The notes beneath the pieces were generated by a model. That model saw nothing but the letters and a program-made list of their open reading frames with translations. It was not told where the DNA came from and did not search any database. Below, piece by piece: positions 18,502 to 27,125 of a DNA stretch of 64,000 nt. Where the stretch lies: the NCBI RefSeq assembly GCF_018918025.1, contig NZ_JAHLPT010000007.1, forward strand, positions 1 through 64,000, written 5' to 3'. Numbering within the stretch: the first letter of the stretch is position 1; each line of letters starts with the position of its first letter. This stretch comes from Oscillibacter sp. MSJ-31 (GTDB lineage: Bacteria; Bacillota; Clostridia; Oscillospirales; Oscillospiraceae). Both the position numbers and the translations under genes were made by a program.

Positions 18502-19109
18502 GACTTCGCCTCCATTGTGCCCTTCATCTCAACGCTGCCGTTCAGGACCGCGCCCGCCGCTACGGAGATCGTGCCGGTGACAACGCTGCCGCTCACGCGC
18601 GCGTTAGCGTCCATCTGGGTGTTGCCGCTGATGCGGATGTCGCCGTTGATCTCGCCGGCGCACAGCAGAGACTGCGCCGTGATGTTGCCCGTGACCTTGG
18701 AATCCTCGCTGACGGTGACGGGACCGTTCGCGGTGATGTCGCCGATGAGGGTGCAGCCGGTGAGCTTCACGCTGCCCGCCGTGATATTGCTCTGCAGGTT
18801 GGAGCGCAGCAGCACGCTGCCCTCGGAGGCCACGTCGCCCTTGAGCTCGCCGGCGATCTCAATGTCGCCCTTGGCGCGGAAGGAGCCCTCAAAGACCGTG
18901 CCGGGGGCAAGAAAGCTGGCGGCGGGTCTGGCCTCGGGTGTCTTGACCGGAGCGTGATCCACGCTCTTTTTCTCCGCACCGGGGGCGCTCTTGACCTCGA
19001 CGGACGCGCTCTTGACCTGCGCCGGAGCAGTACTTGCCGCCTCGGAGCCGTCTCCGCCGACGCCGAACATTTCGTACATAGCCTTCTTCATGTTGCTCTT
19101 CTTGTCCAT
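18498..19109 (-). CDS. Bactofilin (polymer-forming cytoskeletal protein)
   Basis: The 203-residue protein has a flexible charged N-terminus (about 65 residues) followed by the bactofilin beta-helix, read as short hydrophobic repeats: FLAPGTVFEGSFRAKGDIEI, AGELKGDVAS, GSVKLTGCTLIGDI, SKVTGNITAQSLLCAGEINGD. Bactofilins self-assemble without nucleotide into filaments at the membrane and recruit cell-wall enzymes. Coupling by ATGA to a NodB deacetylase fits such a partnership; other bactofilins are known to pair with M23 peptidases. A GGAGG site precedes the ATG. Confidence 0.88.
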   Translation of the reverse strand: MDKKSNMKKAMYEMFGVGGDGSEAASTAPAQVKSASVEVKSAPGAEKKSVDHAPVKTPEARPAASFLAPGTVFEGSFRAKGDIEIAGELKGDVASEGSVLLRSNLQSNITAGSVKLTGCTLIGDITANGPVTVSEDSKVTGNITAQSLLCAGEINGDIRISGNTQMDANARVSGSVVTGTISVAAGAVLNGSVEMKGTMEAKS

Positions 19110-19339
19110 GATTTTCTCTGTCCTCCCTAAAAGTCTGCGGTTGATCTGCCATGCTGAACGGGAAACCCGGTCAGGAAATAAAAACGTGACGCGTCCTTAT
19201 TCCAAAATTCGAGGGGAAACGACCTGTTTCCCGACAATTTTACAAAATAGAGCATACCACAATATTTGAGCGGGTGCGAACAATCTGCCTGAAATGTATG
19301 TTTTTGCGGCACGAAATGCATACCGCGCCTGCCGGACTC
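19110..19339. other. Intergenic region between divergent genes
   Basis: No coding sequence is supported in this stretch. It should hold the bactofilin promoter on the minus strand, but no close -35/-10 pair with 16-18 bp spacing was found. Confidence 0.5.
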
Positions 19340-19534
19340 TTGGCAGAGCCGGGAAAATATGGTATGATGAATCGAAAAATCGCTCGACGCGGCGGCGCTC
19401 GTGCGGGCGCTGCGTGTATGGCGGAAGAAATAGAAAGCGCAGCACCGCGCGGCAGTACCGCGCGGTGCTGCGGGACGCGTGAGGGCGGGAGCCCTCTGTG
19501 TAAAATTTTCAAGAAAACAAAGGAGAGCGAGAAA
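19340..19534 (+). promoter_or_regulatory. Promoter and structured 5' leader of the sugar isomerase-like gene
   Basis: TTGGCA (19340-19345) and TATGAT (19363-19368) are 17 bp apart. The predicted leader of about 160 bases holds a 14-bp perfect hairpin (19439-19471, loop CAGTA) and a 6-bp hairpin (19481-19496, GAGGGC/GCCCTC). Neither is followed by a T run. An untranslated leader of this length and structure could be regulatory, but it matches no riboswitch class I recognise. Confidence 0.5.
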
Positions 19535-20371
19535 ATGGAGCTTTGCTTCAATGAAATAACCGTGATGAAAAACGGCGCGCTGCCGGAGGATATCACGCTT
19601 TGCGCACAGGCGGGCTTTTCCGCTGTGGAGCTGCGCAAGGGCACGCTCCTGCGCTATCTGCGCGGCGGCGGGACGCTGGAGGCGCTGCGGCAGACGCTGG
19701 AAGAGCAGCACGTCCGCGCGGCGAGTCTGAACGCGCTTGAGAGCGTTTCCTTTCAGACCAAGGCCGGCGGGCGGATGCTGCGCGAGCTGAGCGAATGGTG
19801 CTTTGCGGCCTGCCGCGTGCTCGGCTGCGGCTGCATGGAGGTCATCGCGTCCTTCCACGTGCCGGAGGGGACCTCCGCGGCGGCGATCTGCCGCGAGACC
19901 GCCGATTCGCTGCTGCGGCTCTCGGACGCTGCGGCGGATTACGGCGTGCGGCTGGCGCTGGAATTTATGGCCGTGCCGGGCAGCTCCGTGCGGACCTTCG
20001 CGCAGTGCGCGGAGATCCTGGAAACCGTGGACCGCGCCAACGTGGGAATGCTGCTCGACACCTGGCATTTCTGCGCCGGCGGCTCGCGGCCGGAGGAGCT
20101 GTCGGCTCTGCGCGGCGACCGGCTCTTTATGGTCCATGTCAGCGACTGCCCGGCGCGCGCCCCGTTCACGGCGCAGCGCGCGGAGAGCTACTGGCCCGGC
20201 GAGGGTGACGCTCCTTTGGAGGAGCTGCTGCGGAGCGTCCGGGCGATCGGCTACGACGGCCCCTGCTCCGTCGAGGTCATGGACCCGAACGTGCTCGCCC
20301 TGCCGGCGGAGGAGGCCATCCGCCGCGCGGCGGAGACGATGAAGCCGCTGCTTGCGCGGGTGGAGCGGTAA
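19535..20371 (+). CDS. Sugar phosphate isomerase/epimerase-like TIM-barrel protein
   Basis: The 278-residue protein has the xylose-isomerase-like (AP endonuclease 2 superfamily) barrel pattern: CAQAGFSAVELRKGTL near the start and candidate metal ligands in LALEFM, GMLLDTWHF, MVHVSDCP and SVEVMDPN. Relatives include IolE, IolI and various ketose epimerases, which act in the cytoplasm on inositol or sugar derivatives. The substrate cannot be read from sequence. The ATG was chosen for its AAAGGAGAG site; a long frame upstream runs through the hairpin-rich leader and is not coding. Confidence 0.8.
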   Translation: MELCFNEITVMKNGALPEDITLCAQAGFSAVELRKGTLLRYLRGGGTLEALRQTLEEQHVRAASLNALESVSFQTKAGGRMLRELSEWCFAACRVLGCGCMEVIASFHVPEGTSAAAICRETADSLLRLSDAAADYGVRLALEFMAVPGSSVRTFAQCAEILETVDRANVGMLLDTWHFCAGGSRPEELSALRGDRLFMVHVSDCPARAPFTAQRAESYWPGEGDAPLEELLRSVRAIGYDGPCSVEVMDPNVLALPAEEAIRRAAETMKPLLARVER

Positions 20372-20375
20372 GCGC

Positions 20376-21662
20376 TCAGCCTTCCGTGCGGAGGATCACC
20401 GGCTCGCCCGTGCAGGAGAGAATACCGTTTTTCACGGTGACGGCACTGCGGTCGATGAGGTTTTCATACACGCCGTCGGCGGCGTCCACGCGCACGTCGG
20501 CGGCTTTCGCCTTGAGGGAGAATACGCCCACAAAGCGCTTACCCGCGCTTCCGCGCTGAAGGAGCGCGAGGTCGTTCGCATCGTCCGCGTCGGCGAAGAA
20601 CCAGTCGGCGCTGCCAAGCTGCTGCTTGACCGCGTACAGGCGGCGCAGCAGCCCACTCAGGTCGCGGCCGGTGCGGCGGTCGATGGGGTCGAGGTCAGAA
20701 AGGCTGGGCAGATGGTCGTTTTCAAATTCCTGCCCCGCGTAGAGTAGTGTCGTGCCCTTGAGAAAATAGAGCATCGCCGTGTAGTTCACGAGCGCGCGCT
20801 CGTCGCGCACGAAGGACGCGATGCGCGGCTGGTCGTGGTTTTCCAGAAAGCGGAGCTTGTTGTAGTTCGCGGGGTAGCAGGCCTCCTGAAAATTCAGCGC
20901 ATCCAGATAGCGGCTCAGGGGGACCTCGCCGCGCAAATACCGGTCGAATACCTCGCGCACGTCGTACTCGTATTCCAGATCGAAGGCACGAAACACCTCG
21001 CCGTCCGACGCGGAATAGACGCCGTGCCGCCGCGCGAGACAGCCATAGCTGCGGTGGACCGTTTCGGCGAGCCATACGCAGTCCGGGTTTGCATCAGCGA
21101 CCGCCGCGCGGGCCTGCAGCCAGAATTCCACAGGAACGAAGGACGCCACATCGCAGCGGAAGCCGTCCACCAGACCAGCCCACATTACGAGCGTGTCCGT
21201 CAGATATTGCCAAAGCCCGCGATTGGAGTAATCAAGGTCGATGACGTCTGCCCAATCACCGAGCTTGTTGCCCGGCTTGCCGTCGGGCCCGCGGTAGAAG
21301 TATTCCGGATGTTCACGGTAGAGCACGGAGTCGGGCGAGGTGTGGTTGTAGACCACATCGATCATGCATTTCATGCCGCGTGCGTGGATCTCGCGCACCA
21401 GCGCTTCAAAGTCCTCCATCGTGCCGTAGGCGGGGTTGACGGCGCGGTAGTCGCGGTTGGCATAGGGGCAGCCCAGCGTGCCTTTCTTGCCCTCGACGCC
21501 GATGGGGTGAATGGGCATCAGCCAGATGATATCCGTCCCCAGCGCGCGGATGCGGTCGAGGTCGGGAATGACGGCGCGGAAGGTGCCCTCCGACGTGTGG
21601 TTGCGGACGTAAATGGAATAGATCACCTGATTTTGCAGGCGCGGATCGGTGTTTGCAGCCAT
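20376..21662 (-). CDS. Alpha-amylase family (GH13) glycoside hydrolase, cytoplasmic
   Basis: The 428-residue enzyme shows the four GH13 regions: MIDVVYNHTS, DGFRCDVAS (nucleophile Asp), WLAETV (acid/base Glu) and FLENHD (transition-state Asp). The barrel starts at YSIYVRNHTSEGTF without an N-terminal extra domain, and a short beta domain closes the chain. No signal peptide is present, so it should act on maltodextrins or a stored glucan inside the cell. GAGGAGG precedes the ATG. The neighbouring isomerase converges on it with only four bases between stops. Confidence 0.9.
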   Translation of the reverse strand: MAANTDPRLQNQVIYSIYVRNHTSEGTFRAVIPDLDRIRALGTDIIWLMPIHPIGVEGKKGTLGCPYANRDYRAVNPAYGTMEDFEALVREIHARGMKCMIDVVYNHTSPDSVLYREHPEYFYRGPDGKPGNKLGDWADVIDLDYSNRGLWQYLTDTLVMWAGLVDGFRCDVASFVPVEFWLQARAAVADANPDCVWLAETVHRSYGCLARRHGVYSASDGEVFRAFDLEYEYDVREVFDRYLRGEVPLSRYLDALNFQEACYPANYNKLRFLENHDQPRIASFVRDERALVNYTAMLYFLKGTTLLYAGQEFENDHLPSLSDLDPIDRRTGRDLSGLLRRLYAVKQQLGSADWFFADADDANDLALLQRGSAGKRFVGVFSLKAKAADVRVDAADGVYENLIDRSAVTVKNGILSCTGEPVILRTEG

Positions 21663-21799
21663 GTGGCGTTACCTCCTCAATGCTTTATGCCGCGATTGTA
21701 ACACAATATTTTACTTTTGCAAGAGGGGCGTTTCCACAAAAGGAAGCGTCCCTTTTCGACCAGCGTCCGACGATCCGTCGGATACAGCTTCATAAAGGA

Positions 21800-21891
21800 C
21801 ACAGCGGGGCGGTCCATCGGACCGTCCCGCTGTGATTGGCGCCGGAAGGCGCCAAGAAAAGGCCGGCGTTTTCACGGGGAAAACGTCGGTC
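21800..21891. terminator. Cluster of three hairpins between the GH13 and dipeptidase genes
   Basis: Stem 1 (21800-21834) has 16 pairs with one wobble. Stem 2 (21837-21854) has arms TGGCGCC and GGCGCCA. Stem 3 (21861-21891) has 13 pairs and is followed on the minus strand by TTTTCTT, so it probably terminates the dipeptidase gene. Stems 1 and 2 lack T runs. Confidence 0.65.
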
Positions 21892-21922
21892 TTTCTGTCG
21901 TATGAGCCATCCGCCCTTGCGG

Positions 21923-22876
21923 TCACCGAAGATTCTTGTGGAAGAACGCCTGTGCGTTCTTGTAGAAGACGCCGTCCGCGTCCTCCTGCGAAATGCCGCG
22001 GGAGAGCAGGTATTCATAGAACGAGGCGACCTTGGTGGGCGTATTCAGGCATTCGGGCAGCACGGAGCCGTCGAAGTCCGAGCCGAGGGCGAGATTCTTC
22101 CGCGCGCCCAGCTCGAAGAAGTGCATGGCGTGGCGGTAGAGATCGTCAAGGCTCTTTACGTCGCCGTCGTCGCGCAGGAACTTCACAAAGTAGTTCAGAC
22201 CGATCAGGCAGTCGCGGCGCACCATCTCGCGGATCATGTCGTCCGTCAGGTTGCGCTTGTGGCTGCACAGCGCGCGGGCGTTGGAGTGCGTGGCAACGAA
22301 GGGCTTCGTCGCGACCTCCAGCAGATCCGCGAAGCCAGGATCGTTGAGGTGGGACACGTCCACCAGAATGTTTTCCTTTTCCATCTCGCGCACGGCGGCC
22401 TTGCCGAACTCGCTCATGCCGTGGTCCGTGGTGTGGCCCGAGCCGAGCTCGTTCTCGCCGTTCCAGGTCAGAGTGATGGCACGCACGCCCTGCTCGGCGA
22501 GCGTGTGGACGCGGGAAAGGTCGCCGGCGAGCGCGCTGCCGTTCTCAATGGTCAGGAACGCGGCGGTCTTGCCCGCCGCCCAGGCCTTCTCCATATCGTC
22601 GGCGTTGCGGCAGGGGGCGACGCGGTCGCCGAACTTCTCCATCTGGCGGTAGAAATTTGCGCGGTTCTTTTCAAAGTAGTCGATGGCGGCCTGCCCGCGC
22701 TCCTCGTCGGGGATGAACACGGCGTAGAACTGCGCCCAGTGGACATCCTTCGGCATATTGGACAGCGACAGCACGCGGCCGGGGTCGTCCAGCGTATCGG
22801 GATTGCCGGTGTGCGCGTATTTCCAGTATTCTGCCAGCGTGTCGCAATGCAGGTCGATCAATCCATAGCTGTTCAT
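21923..22876 (-). CDS. Membrane dipeptidase-like enzyme (M19 family)
   Basis: The 317-residue protein carries the M19 zinc ligands in order: DLHCDTL near the N-terminus, ENGSAL, DVSHLND, THSNARALCSHKRNL and GSDFDG. M19 enzymes hydrolyse dipeptides, including those with a C-terminal D-residue, using a binuclear zinc centre. No signal peptide is seen, as in most bacterial members. It lies just downstream of the decayed pepD gene on the same strand, and the two may once have formed a dipeptide-utilisation operon. Confidence 0.9.
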   Translation of the reverse strand: MNSYGLIDLHCDTLAEYWKYAHTGNPDTLDDPGRVLSLSNMPKDVHWAQFYAVFIPDEERGQAAIDYFEKNRANFYRQMEKFGDRVAPCRNADDMEKAWAAGKTAAFLTIENGSALAGDLSRVHTLAEQGVRAITLTWNGENELGSGHTTDHGMSEFGKAAVREMEKENILVDVSHLNDPGFADLLEVATKPFVATHSNARALCSHKRNLTDDMIREMVRRDCLIGLNYFVKFLRDDGDVKSLDDLYRHAMHFFELGARKNLALGSDFDGSVLPECLNTPTKVASFYEYLLSRGISQEDADGVFYKNAQAFFHKNLR

Positions 22877-22916
22877 GGGGTCATACTCCTTTTTTCATTT
22901 TCTGCCATAAGAGGGC

Positions 22917-24223
22917 TCACGCATCCAGCCGCTTGAGCGTTCCGAGCAGCAGCCGCCACGTCCGTTCGGTGGAGGCAATGTGCAGGCGCTCGCGCGGGGT
23001 GTGGATGTCGGTCAGGTCAGGGCCGAGGGAGATGCAGTCCAGCTCCGGCAGCTTGCCGGAGAGGATGCCGCACTCCAGTCCGGCGTGAAGCGCGGCGATG
23101 CGCGGCTTTTCGCCGTACTGCTCGTAAAAGACCTCCGCGACGCGGTCGCGCAGGGGCGATTCGGGGCGGTACGGCCAGGCGCTGTAGTCGGAGTCCAGCT
23201 CTGTCTGCCCGCCCAGCGCCTCCGCCAGCCGCGCGAGACGCGAGGCCACGGCATTCTTCTGGGAATTGATGCTTGAGCGGATCATAAAGCTGGCGCGGAG
23301 GCTCGCTTCATCGGAGGTGAGCCGACCGAGGTTGAGCGAGGTCTGCACAAGACCCGGCACGTCCATGCTCATCTCCACCACGCCGTTCGGCGCGCAGAGC
23401 AGCAGCGTGATGGCGCGCTCCGTGCTGGCGGCGTCCATGGGCGTAAGCCCGTCGTCGGTCTCAGTGACCGTTACGGTGATATGACCGTCGGCGGCGTGAT
23501 ATTCCGCGCGCAGCGCGGCGGCGAGCGCTTCCGCCGCACGGCGAAGGGCGGCGGCGTCGCCGGTGCGGACGACGGCCTCGGCCTCACGCGGGATGGCGTT
23601 GTCCTTGGCGCCACCCGAGACGCGGATGAGACGCAGCACGCCCGCACGGCTCATTTCGTCGAGCGCGCGGCCGAGCAAAAGGTTGGCGTTGGCGCGGCCC
23701 TTGTGGATCTCCTCGCCGGAGTGCCCGCCGACAAGACCGCTGATCTTGACGCGGAGCGTTTCTCCATCAAAGGGCACGCGCGTGACGGGCAGCGTGCAGA
23801 GCGTGCGGCAGGCGCCGGCGCAGCTGACCGTGAGGACCTTTTCCTCCTCCGAGTCGATGTTGATGAGGTACTTTGCCTTCAGGTCGCTCGCGTCGTGCCC
23901 CGCGCGCCGATCACGTCGCCGTCCACGAAGAGGTCGAGCCCCTCCGTTTCCATATCCTTGCCGCAGTCCGCGCCCTTTTCGCAGACCATGTCGATATGGC
24001 CCTGCAGCATGACGACCGGCGCGTTTTCGTATCCGGCGGAGGCTGCCTTGCGGATGACGACATTGTTGGCAGCGTCCTGCCGGCAGGCAAGACCGCGTTC
24101 GCGGGCGAACGCGACCAGATAGTCGCTGATCGCTTTTGTGTGGTGCGAGCCGTGAGGGATGGCGCACAGGCGTTCAAACCAGGCAAATACCTCGCGCGGC
24201 TCAAGATCGGATAAAACAGGCAT
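22917..24223 (-). pseudogene. pepD: Aminoacyl-histidine dipeptidase (PepD, M20), internal deletion with frameshift
   Basis: The N-terminal frame (24223-23879) reads SDLEPREVFAWFERLCAIPH and QGHIDMVCEKGADCGKDME and stops soon after DVIGARGTT. The rest continues in another frame from DASDLKAKYLINIDSEEE to the end (ERTWRLLLGTLKRLDA). In intact PepD about 45-50 residues lie between those two points, including the LGADxG metal ligand and the catalytic Glu-Glu. Their loss together with the frame change makes the gene non-functional. The remainder, including the lid domain and PDLTDIHTPRE, is well preserved, so decay looks recent. Confidence 0.9.
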
Positions 24224-24335
24224 AGCGTTGCTCCTTCAAATGGGTTCTTAGGGCAACTGTGCAGGTGAAACGGCGTTCACCTACACAGTCGAAGCAGTCA
24301 TGGCGCGGCGCGGAAACGCCGCAGCGTCAGGGTTC

Positions 24336-24795
24336 TCAGGCCAGAGACTCCATGATGTGCGCGCAGACGACCGCCAGCGGCGTGCCGACCACATAGCCCA
24401 TGAGGGCCATCCGGATGCCGACGGGAACGAGAGAACCGGAGTAGGAGCCGGCGAGGACCGGCGCGGAGGCCGTACCGCCGATGTTGGCGAGAGAGGCCAC
24501 GCCCGCGGTGAAGAGGTCGAGCTTGAGGAGCTTACGGATGTCGCAGCGGAGCAGCATCGCGAAGATCATCGCGTAGGTGAGGTTGTTTTTCAAAGCGGAG
24601 TATGCGGGCTTGGTCTCGGCCATATCCCACACGCCCAGCGTGCACAGGAACATGGCGATGAGGTAGCAGAGAACGACCGCAGGAACGTACTTGAAGAATT
24701 TCTGCATGCCGCCCTTGGCGCTTTTCTCCAGCGTGACGAGAACGGCTGCCATAAAGAGCAGCACCGCCACATGTAGTTTGCGCTGCTTTTTAACC
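24336..24795 (-). pseudogene. DUF819 family membrane protein remnant, start and centre missing
   Basis: About 145 codons read VLVTLEKSAKGGMQKFFKYV, VPAVVLCYLIAMFLCTLG, ALKNNLTYAMIFAMLLRCDI, then jump to FTAGVASLANIGGTASAPVL and end GTPLAVVCAHIMESLA. DUF819 (YjcL-like) permeases are about 400 residues; here the N-terminus and roughly half of the middle membrane segments are absent. The 5' break lies inside the hipA fragment, so the two genes were joined by deletion. No product of use is expected. Confidence 0.75.
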
Positions 24796-24925
24796 AGTCA
24801 GCATCATACTCAAAGGAGTAGCTCTCCCGGCCACGGACATTCTCCACGAAGAGAGTCCCCAGGAAGTTTGGCGTTGTAGATCTGAAGCTCTCATAGACAT
24901 AAATTACTTTTTGGTTTGACGCCAC
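24780..24925 (-). pseudogene. HipA toxin N-terminal fragment
   Basis: The first 48 or so residues (IYVYESFRSTTPNFLGTLFV, ENVRGRESYSFEYDADWLKS) match the N-terminal subdomain of HipA-family kinases, after which the frame runs into DUF819 sequence. Full HipA is about 400 residues, and the kinase core with its ATP site is gone. It begins two bases past the hipB stop, the normal order of a hipBA operon. The partner is therefore an orphan antitoxin. Confidence 0.75.
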
Positions 24926-24927
24926 GG

Positions 24928-25251
24928 TTAATCACCTCTGTTTCGTGGTGCTCTCTTGCGCGTGGTAAGTTCAAGGTCTTGGAGTTTACGCCCCAGCTCA
25001 TCATCCTTTGCAACGAGCAGAAGGTCTTTATCCATATTGTTCAGCGCGTGCAGCACGGCGGCATAGATCCCAATCGCGACAGAGGGGTTTCCCTTTTCAA
25101 CATTCCACACTGTGGCTCGGCTTACGCCAGCTCTTTCCGCGACCAATTCGGCAGACAGATGCCGCCGTAATCTGGCAAGTTTGATCTGTTCTCCGAGCTG
25201 TTCTAAAATCGCCTGCGTCTGCGGCAGCACAGCAACACTCTTTCGTCCCAT
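24928..25251 (-). CDS. HipB-like HTH antitoxin (orphan)
   Basis: The 107-residue protein has an XRE-type helix-turn-helix (LGEQIKLARLRRHLSAELVA, ERAGVSRATVWNVEKGNPSV). HipB proteins bind operators as dimers and repress their own operon, and they neutralise HipA. The HipA gene next to it is reduced to a fragment, so only the regulatory function can remain. The ATG chosen has GAGGTGG upstream; a longer frame would start inside the promoter. Its promoter overlaps an inverted repeat that fits autoregulation. Confidence 0.8.
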   Translation of the reverse strand: MGRKSVAVLPQTQAILEQLGEQIKLARLRRHLSAELVAERAGVSRATVWNVEKGNPSVAIGIYAAVLHALNNMDKDLLLVAKDDELGRKLQDLELTTRKRAPRNRGD

Positions 25252-25287
25252 TCTGCACACCACCTCTATATCATCTTTGTGCTTGTT

Positions 25288-25316
25288 ATTATAGACGATA
25301 CATCTATAATTGTCAA
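25288..25316 (-). promoter_or_regulatory. hipB promoter with overlapping operator
   Basis: On the minus strand TTGACA (25311-25316) and TATAAT (25288-25293) are exactly 17 bp apart, a consensus promoter. The inverted repeat ATTATAGA-N7-TCTATAAT (25288-25310) fills the spacer and -10, where a HipB dimer would block RNA polymerase. Confidence 0.8.
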
Positions 25317-25328
25317 TAAATAAAGACA

Positions 25329-25457
25329 TTAAGGGGGCGTGTCTGCGATTGTCCCATACTTCATTGTGTGCTGACTACCTTGCCGATATGCATCCGGCCT
25401 TATGAGGCCTTTGTTGATTGCACCGCAAAGGGGACAGATTACAGCTTCTGTGTTCAT
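25329..25457 (-). CDS. Possible 42-residue protein with a CxxC motif
   Basis: A short frame begins MNTEAVICPLCGAINKGLIR and ends IADTPP. The CPLCG pair could be half a zinc site. The only upstream purine stretch (GGAG) is about 14 bases away, and it lies between a promoter and hairpins. It may be a real small protein, a transposon scrap or chance. Confidence 0.25.
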   Translation of the reverse strand: MNTEAVICPLCGAINKGLIRPDAYRQGSQHTMKYGTIADTPP

Positions 25458-25497
25458 TGGATGCTCATCTCCGCCCTAAGGATTTGATAAACTGAAA

Positions 25498-25530
25498 AGA
25501 GGTTGGTATCAAAATGTGATACCAGCCTCT
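25498..25530. terminator. Hairpin, probable terminator on the minus strand
   Basis: Arms AGAGGTTGGTATCA and TGATACCAGCCTCT (14 pairs, one wobble) are followed on the minus strand by TTTTC. Apart from this hairpin nothing else is recognised in 25458-25700. Confidence 0.45.
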
Positions 25531-25700
25531 TCAATAAAAAGTTTCAAATTATTTAGGAAAGACGAGCAATAAAAAGTAACCGAGAGCGTAAAGCCCGCCA
25601 TAAAGCAGGCCAAATCAGCCGAGAATTTAGTTCAAGTCCTGCCTAACGCTCTGAAATGCCCTTGTGTATCTATAAAACACGCTTTGAAAAAACAGGGCAT

Positions 25701-25737
25701 AAAAACGCTGAAACCCCTGATTTCTCAGGGGTTTCAG
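25701..25737 (-). terminator. Terminator of the tRNA operon
   Basis: A 13-bp perfect stem (CTGAAACCCCTGA and its complement, 4-base loop) is followed on the minus strand by CGTTTTT. It lies 30 bp beyond the end of tRNA-fMet. Confidence 0.8.
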
Positions 25738-25766
25738 GTGAGTGTATCTATTTTGGTCACTCAAGA

Positions 25767-25842
<76 letters not shown>

Positions 25843-25862
25843 ATATGGAATTGTGGAAATAC

Positions 25863-25949
25863 TGGTGCCGGTGACCGGACTCGAACCGGTACAGTATCGC
25901 TACCGGGGGATTTTAAGTCCCCTGTGTCTACCTATTCCACCACACCGGC
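25863..25949 (-). tRNA. tRNA-Leu (TAA)
   Basis: The 87-base gene including encoded CCA has a long variable arm (class II) and anticodon TAA within GGGGACTTAAAATCCCC. It is co-oriented with tRNA-fMet 20 bases away and is probably on one transcript with it. Confidence 0.95.
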
Positions 25950-26144
25950 GGATATCGGCAACGATTAATATACCATATTTCGGTCACCGTGTCAACACCT
26001 GAAACGAAAAAATATAGCGAATGTTCCGTCGAACGGCGTCGAGGAGAGAAGTTTCGATGGACAAGCCCCGGTGCGTTTGCTATACTGAGAGCAGAATTTC
26101 CGCTCTTGCCGGCTTGTTCCGGCGAGGGGAGAGGAGCCGAGACT

Positions 26145-26972
26145 ATGCCGCACATCATCGAAGTGACCGACCTGACCGCGCCGGAGCTGGACGTCTACGC
26201 CCGCCTGACCGAGGCGCAGCTGCGAAACCGTCTGGAGCCGGACAAGGGCGTTTTCATCGCCGAGAGTCCCAAGGTCATCGCCACCGCGCTCGACGCGGGC
26301 TATGAGCCGCTCTCGCTTTTGATGGAGCGGCGGCACATCGAGGGCGACGCGCAGCCCATCCTTGCGCGCTGCGGCGGCATTCCCGTCTACACCGCCGAAC
26401 GCGAAATGCTCGCACGGCTGACGGGCTTTGAACTCACGCGCGGGGTACTGTGCGCCATGCGCCGGCCAAGGCTCCCGAGCGTGGAGGAGGTCTGCGCGAG
26501 GGCGCGGCGCGTGGCGGTGCTCGAGGGCATCGTGGACCACACGAATGTGGGGGCGATCTTCCGCTCGGCAGCCGCGCTCGGTATCGACGCGGTGCTGGTG
26601 ACGCCGACCTGCTGCGACCCCTTTTACCGCCGCGCGGTGCGCGTGAGCATGGGCACGGTCTTTCAGGTGCCGTGGGCACGCATCGGCGAGGACGCCGCCG
26701 ACTGGCCGCAAAAGGGCGTTGAGCGTCTGCACGCGCTCGGCTTCCGGACTGCGGCGATGGCGCTGACGGACGACTCCGTAAGCATTGACGACGCGCAGCT
26801 CGCTGCCGAGCCGCGGCTGGCGATCGTGCTCGGCACGGAGGGCGACGGCCTTTCGCCGCGCACCATTGCCGCGTGCGACTACACGGTGAAGATTCCCATG
26901 GCGCACGGCGTGGATTCGCTCAACGTGGCGGCGGCAAGCGCCGTGGCGTTCTGGCAGCTTCGGACAAAATGA
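26145..26972 (+). CDS. TrmH-family RNA 2'-O-methyltransferase (SPOUT)
   Basis: The 275-residue protein has an N-terminal substrate-binding part (RNRLEPDKGVFIAESPKVI) and a SPOUT domain with the three TrmH motifs: DHTNVGAIFRSAAALG, IVLGTEGDGL and IPMAHGVDSLNVAAASAVAF. Such knotted enzymes transfer methyl from SAM to a ribose 2'-OH in tRNA or rRNA. The target cannot be told. The start was chosen for AGGGGAGAGGAG just upstream. The gene ends at the left edge of the integrative element. Confidence 0.88.
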   Translation: MPHIIEVTDLTAPELDVYARLTEAQLRNRLEPDKGVFIAESPKVIATALDAGYEPLSLLMERRHIEGDAQPILARCGGIPVYTAEREMLARLTGFELTRGVLCAMRRPRLPSVEEVCARARRVAVLEGIVDHTNVGAIFRSAAALGIDAVLVTPTCCDPFYRRAVRVSMGTVFQVPWARIGEDAADWPQKGVERLHALGFRTAAMALTDDSVSIDDAQLAAEPRLAIVLGTEGDGLSPRTIAACDYTVKIPMAHGVDSLNVAAASAVAFWQLRTK

Positions 26973-27125
26973 GGACCGAATGGCAAGCGGTGCGGTTTTA
27001 GCAAAAGATATTTTTTGGTGTTAGTTGCTTGCAGGCATTTAACTTGCACGAAAACGGAATGTCGAAAAATGTTCCTGTCACTTATAGCGCCGTTGACTAC
27101 CATCCGATTAAACCGGGGCAAGCGG

